Part shown: positions 33,759 through 42,800 of the stretch, one piece after another
Layout of the letters: each line of letters opens with the position of its first letter
Numbering within the stretch: position 1 is the first letter of the stretch
Assembly: GCA_031551485.1 (NCBI GenBank)
Contig: JAVBNO010000019.1
Span: 1-64,000, forward strand
Direction of reading: 5' to 3'
Length of the DNA: 64,000 nucleotides
Source: JAVBNO01 sp031551485
Lineage (GTDB): Bacteria > Bacillota > Clostridia > Oscillospirales > Ruminococcaceae
Notes under the pieces: model-generated
What the model was told of the DNA's origin: nothing
Database searches by the model: none
Seen by the model: only the letters and a program-made list of their open reading frames with translations
Position numbers and translations under genes: made by a program

Positions 33759-34814
33759 GTGAAACTAGTTTTTTGGAGCCGATTGCTTTGTATCATGCTT
33801 GTCATACCCGTCATCCTGTCTGGCTGCGGCTTGGCCGGACGAGGCAACACGCCGCCACCGGCGGTGACGCGCATTAAAATTGGTGTCGCCCTCTATAAAC
33901 AGGACGACACCTTTATCAGCACAATGTTTTCGTCTTTTCAGGCGGCTGCCAAAGCGTTGGAGGCCCAAAAAGGCATTACCATCACATTGAATGCGGTGGA
34001 TGGCAAGGGAAGCCAAACGCTGCAAAATGAGCAAGTGGATCGCTTTTTGGTGCAGGATTATGATGTGATCTGCGTAAACATGGTGGATCGCACGGCGGCA
34101 TCTGTGATCATCGACAAAGCCAAAAACGCTAACATTCCGGTGGTGTTTTTCAACAGGGAACCGGTGGAGGAGGATATGCAGCGGTGGAGCCAGCTGTATT
34201 ATGTGGGCGCGGACGCCAAACAATCGGGTGTAATGCAGGGCCAGCTGGTCATAGACTGTTACAACAACAACCCGGACGCCATTGACAAAAACGGAGATGG
34301 CAAGTTGCAGTATGTGATGCTGGAGGGAGAGCCGGGACATCAGGACGCGCTGTTGCGAACCGAGTATGCCATTAAGACGGTGGCTGCGGCGGGTATTAAA
34401 ATTGAAAAACTGGCCAATGATACGGCCAACTGGCAAAGGGGACAAGCGACCACCAAAATGGCCCAATGGATTGAAAGTTTCGGCAACCAGATTGAAGTGG
34501 TGTTTTCGAACAATGACGACATGGCGCTTGGGGCAATTGACGCTTTTAAAGCGGCGGGCATTGAAGAGATGCCACCGGTTTTCGGGGTAGATGCGACGCC
34601 GCCGGCCGTGGAGGCGGTGCGGGCCGGCCATTTGACCGGAACGGTCTTCAACGACGGAAAGAACCAGGCGAAAGTGATGTTGGATTTGTGCTATGCATTG
34701 GCGCTGCACCAAGATGCGGAAACATCGGTACCGCTGGTCGAGGATAAATATGTGTGGGTGCCTTACGCGCCCGTAACCCCGAAAACGCTGGAAACCAGCG
34801 TACCGGAGGCATAG
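33759..34814 (+). CDS. MglB-like galactose-binding lipoprotein of the sensor operon
   Basis: A 351-aa lipoprotein starting at GTG 33759; lipobox ILSGCG near residue 24. It carries the most complete MglB pocket in the window: YKQDDTFI, Asn in FFNREPVEED, GEPGHQDALLRTEY (His, Asp and Arg contacts all kept), Trp in TANWQRG, SNNDDMALGAI, GVDATPPAVEAV and TVFNDGKNQAK. The calcium-loop-like DKNGDGKLQ is also present. It is far from mglA/mglC and directly follows the kinase and tethered sensor, so it may present galactose to the kinase; a transport role is possible too. Confidence 0.85.
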   Translation: MKLVFWSRLLCIMLVIPVILSGCGLAGRGNTPPPAVTRIKIGVALYKQDDTFISTMFSSFQAAAKALEAQKGITITLNAVDGKGSQTLQNEQVDRFLVQDYDVICVNMVDRTAASVIIDKAKNANIPVVFFNREPVEEDMQRWSQLYYVGADAKQSGVMQGQLVIDCYNNNPDAIDKNGDGKLQYVMLEGEPGHQDALLRTEYAIKTVAAAGIKIEKLANDTANWQRGQATTKMAQWIESFGNQIEVVFSNNDDMALGAIDAFKAAGIEEMPPVFGVDATPPAVEAVRAGHLTGTVFNDGKNQAKVMLDLCYALALHQDAETSVPLVEDKYVWVPYAPVTPKTLETSVPEA

Positions 34815-34850
34815 AAGTTGAGAACCATCAAAGCTGGGAGGAATGGAAAA

Positions 34851-35897
34851 ATGGTAGACAAGAGATTGTTTGGCAAAACAAGCGCCGGAGAAGAGGTGTA
34901 CTTGTTCGAGATGGTGAACCAAAAGGGCGCCGTTGTGAATGTCATTGGTTATGGATGTACCGTGCAATCCATTGTTGTGCCGGACAAAAACGGCAACATG
35001 GTGGATGTCTGTCTTGGCTATAACAGCATGGAAGCCTATGAAAAAGAAGGGGCCTATATTGGCGCCGTGTGTGGCCGGGTGGCCAACCGTATTCGCAACG
35101 CATCCTTCAGCCTTGGGGGCGTGACATATCAGCTGACAGCCAATGAGGGGGCAAACCAATTGCACGGCGGTACCAGCGGCTTCAGCCTGCGGGTATGGGA
35201 CGGGTGCATTGAAGGGGAAGATGTGGTGTTCCGCCGCATTTCCGCTGATGGCGAGGACGGATTCCCGGGGAATTTGGATGTGACGGTGCGGTACAGCTGG
35301 AGCGACGACAACCGCCTTGGGGTGCATTATACTGCCGTCAGCGATAAAGACACCCTGTTTAACCCAACCCATCATGCCTATTTTAATCTGGCGGGAGAGG
35401 CCAGCGGGGATGTGCTTGATCAAGAGATTATGATTGCGGCCGAGGCGTATTTGCATACCGATTATGAATGGATTGCAGACGGCGTTATCGAAACGGTAGA
35501 AGGTACACCCTTTGACTTCAGGCAGGAAAAAGCCATTGGCCGGGATATTCACGCGGATTTTGAGCAGGTGAAGAAGAGCAAAGGGTATGACCACAGTTTC
35601 ATTTTGCACGGCGGACCCAAGGCGGTGGCGGCAACGGCCCGGTGCCGGGAAAACGGCATCCAGCTGGCGGTGTATACCGATATGCCGCAAGTGCAACTTT
35701 ACACCGCCAGCGGGTTTCAAAACCGGGTGGTACCGGGCAAGGGCGGCCAGCCTTACAACATGTATGCAGGCTTTTGTTTTGAGACACAGTATCCGCCGGA
35801 TGCCATTAACACCCCCCAATTGACCCCAGTGCCGATTTTGAAGGCGGGAGAGCAATTTACATCGACCACTGTTTTTGCCTTTGGTCTTTCAGATTGA
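34851..35897 (+). CDS. galM: Galactose mutarotase (aldose 1-epimerase)
   Basis: A 348-aa GalM enzyme that interconverts beta- and alpha-D-galactose, making the form galactokinase uses. Substrate and catalytic motifs are visible: GRVANRIRNASFSLGG, NQLHGGTSGFSLRVWD (first His), NPTHHAYFNLAGE (catalytic His) and YAGFCFETQYPPDAIN (catalytic Glu). GGGAGG precedes ATG 34851; a TTG at 34818 is less likely. It ends the sugar-sensing operon. Confidence 0.93.
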   Translation: MVDKRLFGKTSAGEEVYLFEMVNQKGAVVNVIGYGCTVQSIVVPDKNGNMVDVCLGYNSMEAYEKEGAYIGAVCGRVANRIRNASFSLGGVTYQLTANEGANQLHGGTSGFSLRVWDGCIEGEDVVFRRISADGEDGFPGNLDVTVRYSWSDDNRLGVHYTAVSDKDTLFNPTHHAYFNLAGEASGDVLDQEIMIAAEAYLHTDYEWIADGVIETVEGTPFDFRQEKAIGRDIHADFEQVKKSKGYDHSFILHGGPKAVAATARCRENGIQLAVYTDMPQVQLYTASGFQNRVVPGKGGQPYNMYAGFCFETQYPPDAINTPQLTPVPILKAGEQFTSTTVFAFGLSD

Positions 35898-35924
35898 AAT
35901 ATTAACGGGTTGGAGAGTTTGTAT

Positions 35925-36623
35925 ATGACACTGGAGGAAAAGGTAAGGCTGCCCCAAAACCCAAGAGGCAATCTTACACTGAAACTGCATCTTGAGGGCA
36001 ACCGGGTGCGTATTGTCTACAGACCGGCTATCTATTTTAGCGGCGGGTTTGAGGGACGCGCCCAAATGCTGCTGCCGCTGATGCTAAAGGGCTTTCAGCA
36101 GTGGGCAGGCGAATATGAAGTGTTCGGCGTTCCGGCCACGGTGGAAGTGGCAGTGCAGCACCGGATACAGCCCCATGTGCTGGGGGCGGATATTTTTGTC
36201 AACAGCTTTAAGGGGGCGTGCTCGCGGGTGCCGACCGCCTCATTGTGGCGGCCGGGTATCCGCCAGCGGATGATTCTTAATTTTGGCTGGGATGCCTTTG
36301 GGCACCAGCGGTGCGCTGCCCATTGGCAAGAGAATGTGGTGAATTTGACAGCCCATGAGTTTGGACATGTGCTGGGTTTGTTCGACGCCTACGGCTACCG
36401 CCAGCACTGGCAAAAAGTCGGGTTGGGATGGGCGGCGGACGTGCTGCTGCCGGCGGCGCGGCCTTCGCTGGCGGCCCCAGACGGCATTATGCGCAGTCCT
36501 TATCACAAGCCTGCCGTGGTGACCGGCCGGGAGATTGAGATGATGCTGACAGCCTGGAAAACGGGCCGGTTACAGCTATATGAAAACTGTATTTTGCGGC
36601 TTGTGGGCGCCCAAAAATTTTAA
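35925..36623 (+). CDS. Metzincin-like zinc protease domain protein
   Basis: A 232-aa protein without signal peptide. The metal motif NLTAHEFGHVLGLFDAYG (about 142-160) matches HExxHxxGxxD/H of metzincin proteases, with Glu as general base and Asp as possible third ligand. A later Met (GIMRSPYHK, near 189) could be the Met-turn. GGAG at 35912 with 9-base spacing sets ATG 35925. It follows galM by 27 bases. Its substrate is unknown, and lack of an export signal is odd for this group. Confidence 0.7.
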   Translation: MTLEEKVRLPQNPRGNLTLKLHLEGNRVRIVYRPAIYFSGGFEGRAQMLLPLMLKGFQQWAGEYEVFGVPATVEVAVQHRIQPHVLGADIFVNSFKGACSRVPTASLWRPGIRQRMILNFGWDAFGHQRCAAHWQENVVNLTAHEFGHVLGLFDAYGYRQHWQKVGLGWAADVLLPAARPSLAAPDGIMRSPYHKPAVVTGREIEMMLTAWKTGRLQLYENCILRLVGAQKF

Positions 36624-36666
36624 TGGGATTTTATCTGATTTTTATGAAGTCGGCCCCTTTGTGGTA

Positions 36667-36695
36667 TTGCATTTGATGTACACATATGCTACAAT
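36667..36695 (+). promoter_or_regulatory. Promoter of tRNA-Pro
   Basis: TTGCAT (36667-36672), a 17-bp spacer and TACAAT (36690-36695) preceded by an extended -10 TG; it lies about 50 bases before the tRNA. Confidence 0.65.
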
Positions 36696-36745
36696 GTTAC
36701 GGCGGCCAATCGATGGGACATTGTAGGCTGCGAATCAATTGGTAT

Positions 36746-36822
36746 CCGGGTGTGGCGCAGATTGGTAGCGCGCTACCTTGGGGTGGTAGAGGCCGTGGGT
36801 TCAACTCCCGCCACTCGGACCA
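36746..36822 (+). tRNA. tRNA-Pro (anticodon GGG)
   Basis: A 77-nt cloverleaf with encoded CCA. Acceptor CCGGGTG pairs with CACTCGG (one G-U). The D stem is GCGC/GCGC. Anticodon stem CTACC/GGTAG encloses TTGGGGT, giving anticodon GGG, which reads CCC and CCU. T stem GTGGG/CCCGC encloses TTCAACT. Confidence 0.95.
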
Positions 36823-36831
36823 TAGAAAGAT

Positions 36832-36877
36832 CCCGCTAAACCGCTATACAATGCGGCTGGCGGGTTTTCTTCTTTTT
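36832..36877 (+). terminator. Terminator of the tRNA gene
   Basis: CCCGC (36832 on) pairs with GCGGG (ending 36864), with an inner CCGC/GCGG pairing, followed by a T-rich run TTTTCTTCTTTTT. Confidence 0.75.
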
Positions 36878-36964
36878 ATAGCACCTCTCGTTTTATCCCT
36901 CGAAAAACTGCAAAATCCCGATATAATGCAATTCAAAACATAAATGCATACACCTAAAATTTGC

Positions 36965-36993
36965 TTGTCTTTTGCCTGGAAGCCGTGTACAAT
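36965..36993 (+). promoter_or_regulatory. Sigma-A promoter of the 73-aa gene
   Basis: TTGTCT (36965-36970), a 17-bp spacer and TACAAT (36988-36993), 25 bases before the start codon. Confidence 0.7.
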
Positions 36994-37017
36994 AGGGTTC
37001 ACTGAGGAGGTGTGGGC

Positions 37018-37239
37018 ATGGCATTAACACAGGAAGATTTACAGGCAATCGGCGCTTTGATGGATCGTAAGCTAACGGGTGCATTAGAGCCGATTATGGC
37101 GGATATAGCGGCTATGAAAGAAGATGTCGAGCAAATCAGGGAGGATACCGCTGTCATGCGGGAAGCCGTCAACAGTTTGGGCGAATGGACGGAGATCGCC
37201 TCCGATGTGCTGAAAATTAAATATCCTGTTGAAAAATAA
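37018..37239 (+). CDS. Small helical (coiled-coil) protein, function unknown
   Basis: A 73-aa protein predicted nearly all helical, with heptad-like spacing in MADIAAMKEDVEQIREDTAV. It has a clear promoter, a GAGGAGG site 7 bases before ATG 37018 and a terminator right after, so it is a real, autonomous gene. Small proteins of this pattern occur in clostridial genomes, often near mobile regions. No function is assigned. Confidence 0.7.
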   Translation: MALTQEDLQAIGALMDRKLTGALEPIMADIAAMKEDVEQIREDTAVMREAVNSLGEWTEIASDVLKIKYPVEK

Positions 37240-37244
37240 AAGTA

Positions 37245-37286
37245 GCGGGCTACCTCCACAACGGAAGCGGCCCGCGCTTTCTTTTT
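37245..37286 (+). terminator. Intrinsic terminator
   Basis: GCGGGC (37245-37250) pairs with GCCCGC (37270-37275), with a T-rich tail TTTCTTTTT to 37286. Confidence 0.65.
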
Positions 37287-37604
37287 GAACGATCAAATTT
37301 CCGCGGGCTTTTCAGCCTCATTCGCGGGGTATATCTATATCATTGTCAAAAAGCAAAGACCTTGTAAAAACGCTATTTTATGAATAGGACACACCACAGT
37401 CTACACTGTGCTTGCCTGATTGCCCATAAAGCCTTTGTTTATATCCAAAAAGCTATACACTACAATAAAAATGCAATCATCTTTCGGGCGATATTGGGAG
37501 TCAACCGTCTGCTTATTTTGCGATATGATATTGGCATGTTGCAGCACAGGGCGTTGGTGAACGATCTATCTGTCTATGGCTATGCAACGATGAGGTGAAA
37601 TGTC
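37287..37604. other. Intergenic, AT-richer stretch
   Basis: No supported gene is seen. A frame from 37380 to 37598 has an ATG but no ribosome site and no family likeness. The base composition is less GC-rich than the flanks, which suits the edge of an acquired region. Confidence 0.5.
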
Positions 37605-37724
37605 ATGAGTAAGCAAAACCTGGAAAAGGCATTGCGTTTGGCTGCGAAAAAAAGTTGGCGAAAACGTTATATAATCGGCCGGGTGCATATCATTGCTAAA
37701 TATTCGAGCAGTTCTAAAATGTAG
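37605..37724 (+). CDS. Possible 39-aa basic peptide gene
   Basis: ATG 37605 has GAGGTGA 6 bases upstream. It encodes a Lys/Arg-rich peptide that begins MSKQNLEKALRLAAKKSW and ends at TAG 37722-37724. The strong ribosome site favours a real small protein or the 5' remnant of a longer gene. No family is recognised. Confidence 0.35.
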   Translation: MSKQNLEKALRLAAKKSWRKRYIIGRVHIIAKYSSSSKM

Positions 37725-37766
37725 TTTTCTTCTTTCCAGCAGCGAAAAATCCAGCGTATTTGAGAA

Positions 37767-37795
37767 TTGATTATATTCCCCAAAAGGAATATAAT
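37767..37795 (+). promoter_or_regulatory. Promoter embedded in a perfect 10-bp dyad (operator)
   Basis: TTGATT (37767-37772), a 17-bp spacer and a perfect TATAAT (37790-37795). Arms ATTATATTCC (37770-37779) and GGAATATAAT (37786-37795), 6 bases apart, are exact complements and cover the whole spacer and the -10 box. The gene directly downstream encodes a small DNA-binding protein, so autorepression is likely. Confidence 0.75.
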
Positions 37796-37817
37796 ATTGG
37801 TAATTGGAGGCTGCCAT

Positions 37818-37991
37818 ATGCAAACGTACATTTCAACATCAGAAGCCGCCGAAAAGTGGAGAATCCCACAACGCCGGGTGAAAGTCCTCTGTGCCCACAA
37901 CAGGATTATCGGGGTTATGAGAGTGGGCAGAGTTTGGGCTATTCCCGCCAATGCCGAAAAACCCCCAGACGCGCGGAAGAAGAAGGACTGA
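37818..37991 (+). CDS. 57-aa helix-turn-helix DNA-binding protein
   Basis: A short protein with an excisionase/MerR-like helix-turn-helix and wing: ISTSEAAEKWRIPQRRVKVL, then IIGVMRVGRVWAIPANAEKP, and a basic tail. GGAGG is 7 bases before ATG 37818. It probably binds the dyad over its own promoter. Its stop lies 20 bases before the next gene, so the LuxR regulator downstream is probably on the same transcript and under the same control. Confidence 0.8.
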   Translation: MQTYISTSEAAEKWRIPQRRVKVLCAHNRIIGVMRVGRVWAIPANAEKPPDARKKKD

Positions 37992-38011
37992 ATATAGACC
38001 AAGAGGTGGGC

Positions 38012-39466
38012 ATGATGGAGGAAGAATCCAGCCATAGCCGCAATTACATATCCCATTTGCTATCATCCATCGGGAGACTTTGGAATGCACAGGAAACGCT
38101 GAATGTCAGAAACGTTCGGCTCAGCCATTTGCCATACTTTCTTGCGTTTCCGCTGGCGATGATCTTTGTCAACACGCAGGAGCACCTGTTTGCGGAGCAG
38201 GCGGGGCTGTTCAGCCTTAGCGGCGGATCAGTCGCCTTTATCGGGTACTGCCTCGGCGCCGCCCTGCTGTTTGTGTTCGCGCATACCGGGAACATGTCTA
38301 AGTTGTCAAAAGGATTTTCCGTTCTGGCACTGATCGGGTTCGTTTTGTGGCTCATCATGCCGGGCGGTATGCTTGGGCTGCTGTTCGCGTTTCTGTTCAT
38401 GTTTGGTGTCGGCGGCTGCATGTCCAGCGGTACTTTCTCCTTTTGCTTTATTTTGAATAATGCTGAACGGTTTTGGGGGAGCGCCGCCGTCCTGCTTTTT
38501 CAGGGCCTCGCATTCGCGAACTCAGGAGGGACATTTGTGCCTTCCGCATTGATGAAGGTGTTCCTGATCATTATAATCGCCGGCATAGTCATCTGCGCGT
38601 TTGCCTGCCGGACAGAGAGCTTTACCGAAGCGGGAAAACGGCCGAAAGGCCAGTTCGGCCCCGCCGTGTGGCTGATGTATTTTCTCTTTATGGCCTATTT
38701 CTACATCGAGTTCATCATAAGCCCTGTTCCCATTTTTCAAGGTGCCGGCGCCTTACTGTGGCGTGGCATGTTCTCGGTAACTGCGGTTTTTTTATGTGCC
38801 ATTATCCAGGTATTATTGCGGCGCAGCCTTTGGACGTTGTGGAATCTGTCGTTTATCGCCGCCATCGGGTGCGTCGCTATAGCGCTTGCCAGCCAGCCGG
38901 AGGCTGCCAACGCGCTTCGCGGCCTGAAATCCGTCGGTTATTTCGCGTCATTTTACCTGATCGGGTGCGTCTCCAACCGGTTTTGCGATTTCCGCATGTT
39001 CAAGCGCCTGATATTCCTTGTGATGATGTCGTGCATCCCCATCTATATCGTGCCGGAACTCCTGTCCGGTACCGCTTACATGATACCTGCGGCAATAGGC
39101 CTGTCGAGCGCCCTGTTTGTCGTGTTCCTGATGCTGTCGCCGGCTTTCGCGAAACATCTGTTCTTCGCGGAATGGTCGGAAAATCTGCGTATGCTCACCA
39201 TGTCGGAAGCGCAGGCGCACGTCGAGAAAGCCGATTCGTTTGAAAAATTGAACCTCACACAGCGCGAAAAAGAAATAGCGGCATTGCTGCTACAGGGAAT
39301 GGCAGTAAAAGAGCTTGCCGCCGAACTTGACATATCGTTTGACACAGCCAGATTTCACAACAAGAACCTGTACAAAAAACTCGGTATCGTAAGCCGCTCG
39401 GAACTGTTTGCCCGCTTTGGTGCGGAAGCTAAAAATGCGGTTGAACAAACGCCGCGCCCCCAATAA
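38012..39466 (+). CDS. LuxR-family regulator with 12-TM membrane domain
   Basis: About 484 aa. Residues about 35-400 hold some twelve hydrophobic helices resembling an MFS-like fold; the C-terminus (about 420-475) is a LuxR/GerE helix-turn-helix (LTQREKEIAALLLQGMAVKE, then LDISFDTARFHNKNLYKKLG). Start is ATG 38012 or 38015 behind AGAGGTGG. Membrane-bound LuxR regulators of this kind are frequent in gut Eggerthellaceae and occur in clostridia; they may sense a small molecule through the membrane domain. It lies directly before a solo LuxR domain and the giant protein gene and is their likely regulator. Confidence 0.85.
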   Translation: MMEEESSHSRNYISHLLSSIGRLWNAQETLNVRNVRLSHLPYFLAFPLAMIFVNTQEHLFAEQAGLFSLSGGSVAFIGYCLGAALLFVFAHTGNMSKLSKGFSVLALIGFVLWLIMPGGMLGLLFAFLFMFGVGGCMSSGTFSFCFILNNAERFWGSAAVLLFQGLAFANSGGTFVPSALMKVFLIIIIAGIVICAFACRTESFTEAGKRPKGQFGPAVWLMYFLFMAYFYIEFIISPVPIFQGAGALLWRGMFSVTAVFLCAIIQVLLRRSLWTLWNLSFIAAIGCVAIALASQPEAANALRGLKSVGYFASFYLIGCVSNRFCDFRMFKRLIFLVMMSCIPIYIVPELLSGTAYMIPAAIGLSSALFVVFLMLSPAFAKHLFFAEWSENLRMLTMSEAQAHVEKADSFEKLNLTQREKEIAALLLQGMAVKELAAELDISFDTARFHNKNLYKKLGIVSRSELFARFGAEAKNAVEQTPRPQ

Positions 39467-39499
39467 ACAGCATCTCAAGATATAATCACACTGAGGATG

Positions 39500-39533
39500 A
39501 TACCCTGCCGCACCCAGGCAGGGTATTTTTTTT
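39500..39533 (+). terminator. Intrinsic terminator
   Basis: ATACCCTGCC (39500-39509) and GGCAGGGTAT (39517-39526) are perfect complements with a 7-base loop and an eight-T run. It separates the membrane regulator from the next operon. Confidence 0.85.
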
Positions 39534-39607
39534 GCCCACCTACCCAAAGATGTAGCTATACAAATCGGTACTCCGCAGGTAAAAATGGAATTACGAGGAG
39601 GTGCCGT

Positions 39608-39844
39608 ATGGATATTTTGAAAAACGCTTCCGGGGAAAGCGTCACCTTGACACCGCGGGAGCGAGAGGTCTTTCAGCTTCTACTTAAAGGCATGAAGGAG
39701 AAAGAAATTGCGGGCGCGCTCCATATCAGCCGGTCGGGGGTCGGCTTCTTCACCAAAAGAATCTATAAGAAGCTCGACGTCAATTCAAAACCCGAGCTGA
39801 TATTGCGCTACTACAATTTCGGCGGATCTAAAGAGGGGGAATAA
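39608..39844 (+). CDS. 78-aa LuxR-type helix-turn-helix protein
   Basis: A solo DNA-binding domain: LTPREREVFQLLLKGMKEKE followed by GALHISRSGVGFFTKRIYKK. Nothing but the GerE domain is present, so it lacks a receiver or sensor. Start ATG 39608 has GAGGAGG about 6 bases upstream. It ends 2 bases before the start codon of the 3009-aa gene, so the two are translated from one message. It resembles the C-terminal domain of the membrane regulator upstream and may compete with it, dimerise with it, or control the operon alone. Confidence 0.85.
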   Translation: MDILKNASGESVTLTPREREVFQLLLKGMKEKEIAGALHISRSGVGFFTKRIYKKLDVNSKPELILRYYNFGGSKEGE

Positions 39845-39846
39845 TC

Positions 39847-42800
39847 GTGAAACAGTTGACAGGAGCCTGGAACTGGATCCAAAAGCAATTCAAAGTACAT
39901 ACGACCAGATCATTGCTCATATCCATACCTGCCGCCGCACTCATCACAGCCGGGGTTTTATGGGCCTGCGGCATTTTATCACTGGAATCGTGGAGCTATC
40001 TGCCTAATCGTGAATACATCCTCGCGCCGACGGAACCAGCAGAACCGCAGACACTGAATGAGCTGCTACACAGCGACATGCCTAGCATGGATACCCTTTT
40101 GCAAAACCCCTCCATTGCGCAGGAGCTGCTCAATGCCAAAACGCTAACCGACGTTGTGGATTCGCGGCTGGCCCTAAACAATCTTCATGATCTGGATGTT
40201 CAGCTTGCGGCCCAGCTTGCGGAGGATCCAGAAACCATTGATGTGGTCGATATGGAATCGGCACAGATCAATGCAGTATCGGCGAGCCATTCCGAGAAAG
40301 CTGTCATTACCTCTCTTGTGTATACACCGGGTGATCACAGCGCCGAGCAGCTTGCCACAACCAATGCCTTGCAAAATCAATACCAGACTATGGCGACGCT
40401 CAAAGCGGCCACCGGCCAGCTGCTCGCCCCCAAGGAATACGACGACCTTGTCGTGATGCCTATCGCCATGAATATGAAGGGTATCGTCGACGACGGTGAG
40501 GCGATGATTCACCTGCTCCCGGCGGGCGACTGGCTGCCGACAGATGGATATAAACTTTACCGCGAGGTAGACGGGCAAAGCGTACTGATCGCCGAAAATG
40601 TCGCATCGCCCAGTGCCGCGCTCGCCGGCGGCGTCGGGGGGGAACATGCTTTGAAGGTTCAGGCGCTATACAAGCAGGCCGAGCTTTCCGACGCCAAGCT
40701 CTCACAGCTCGGCATGACGGCCTCCCAGTTCCGCGAGACGGCCTACCGCATGGACACGGCGGAGAGCAAAACCCGTATCAGTGGCCAGAATAACTTTATG
40801 AGAATGCACGAACTGCTCATCACTGAGCCCAACGGCAATGAGCAGAAAATTCCCGAGACCGACCTGATGCTCGGCTCACCCGTTGTTGTAATGGGCAGGC
40901 AGGCAAACGGACTCTATCAAAGTGCCGCCGTTCAAAGCAGGATTTGGAAACAGTTCTCACTCATTCCCTCAGCGCTGCCTTCCGGCATTGACAGTATCCA
41001 GACACTGCCTAATGGCCAAGCAAAGTATAGGCTTGCCGCAGAGATCATGGCGGCGCGGCAGCAAATTTCCACCCTCAGCTTTGTGGACGATGCGTTTGCC
41101 GAGGAAGCCGGCTTTTTGATTCGCGACGATCTTTCGACGCTTGGCCTTGACGACGGAACAACGGTCACCTATCGCGTCGAAACGCCAGATCATCAAACCT
41201 CAACGCTCGAAATCGCCTACGGATATACCAATACACTGACAAAGCCGCAAGGCCTGATGGGCTACGGCATTGACGGCAAGGTACCGCTGCGCTGGAATGC
41301 GGCGGAAAACCCGCAGGAGCGCGGCATCATCAGCGGGTATATGATCGAACGAAAACTCGACGGCGAAAGCAAGTTCACGGTGGTTAATGGGGAACCGGTC
41401 GCCATCACATACATACTCAACGAAAACGACATCTATTTCGAAACGCTGTCCTTTTACGAAGACGCCGTGGAAAATGGAAGAACCGCCGAGTACCGCATCC
41501 GTTCTCTGGACATCTTCGGCCGCATGAGCAAGCCGTCGGATGTCATCAAGTTTAAAGTAGAGCAGGTCACCCCGCCTAACGCGCCGACGGTGAGCGCTCC
41601 GGTATTTTCCAGGGACGGCAGCAGCGCGTCCATCGGCGAAATGATAGCGGTACAAAATGCAATTAACCAAAACAAAGGAAAAACGGGTATCGTGCTGCCG
41701 GTGTTCACCGATTCAGCGGACACTGTGCGCTTCACCATTTACCGTGCCGAAGCCGTGGGCGCGCGGCCCTTTGGTAAGCCGGTACCCATTGCCAACCTTT
41801 CGTATGACAACCCCAAACCAAAAGCGGAAGCAACTGCGTCTTCCGAGCCCTTGACGGAGCCCGTGCCGCAGGAGCAGGCGCAGACCGGGATTAAGAGGGT
41901 AAACGGCACGCAACAGACGCTGCTGCAGAACGCCGCGGCAAGCTATCCCGACCTGGTGTATTATGACGCGGACATCAAGGAAGGTGTCACCTACAAATAC
42001 TGGGTTTCGGTTTGGGATAGCTGGAACAACGAGAGCGCGTGGTCGCAGTCGGTTTCGTATGGCGTAAGGACCGGGGCGGAACCCGCAACTCCCGCGGCGC
42101 TTAACGCCGCCATGCTCGTTCGGGAGCTCCCCGATCGCTCAAACGATCCGCCCGGATTGGTGAACGATTCCACCGTGACGCTCGCCAATCTGGCGCAAAT
42201 GCCGACAATGCCCGTTCGGAAGATCCCCGGCACCGATGCCGATACGGTCAAGCGGGCTGACGAGAGCGGTATCGCCATCGGCCATTTCATGAGTGTTGCC
42301 GGTATGCCGGATGTGATTGACAAGCAATTCGACAACCTGCCCGAGCAGAAGTATATCCATATGCTGGTGGCCGTGCGCGGCGAGGATGTGCAGCCTAACG
42401 GCGGCGCGTGGCTCCAGTGGCCCGCCTATTCCGGCGAAGGGCTGGGCGGATACGCGGTATACAGGCCCGTCTTTCCCGTAGGCGCATTACCCGATTTACA
42501 GCAGATGAGCCGCAGCGAGCTGATTCAGCTGGGCACATGGAAAAAAACGACAAGCAACACGGTTACGCAGAATCAGCTCTTCGTCACCGGCCTGGACAAA
42601 ACGCCGGGGAAAATCCATCTGTTTCTGATCTGCTTGCTTCCGGAAACGGAAGGAACGACAGCGTCGATAGAAACTGATGGAAAAAAAGAAACCATTTTCG
42701 TTCCCGAGGGGCTGCAGCACGCGCAAGCGCCGATCTATTCCCCGCATCAAATCATTTTTGCTGAGGATTTGTACTCCTATCGGGATTACTATCATGAAAT

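Noticed and set aside
33765..35855. 696-residue minus-strand open frame opposite the binding protein and galM
   Set aside because: It lies wholly opposite two clear plus-strand genes (MglB-like lipoprotein and mutarotase); the translation is low-complexity and resembles no family.
37380..37598. 72-residue frame before the 39-aa candidate
   Set aside because: ATG has no ribosome site and the sequence shows no family likeness or codon pattern of a gene.
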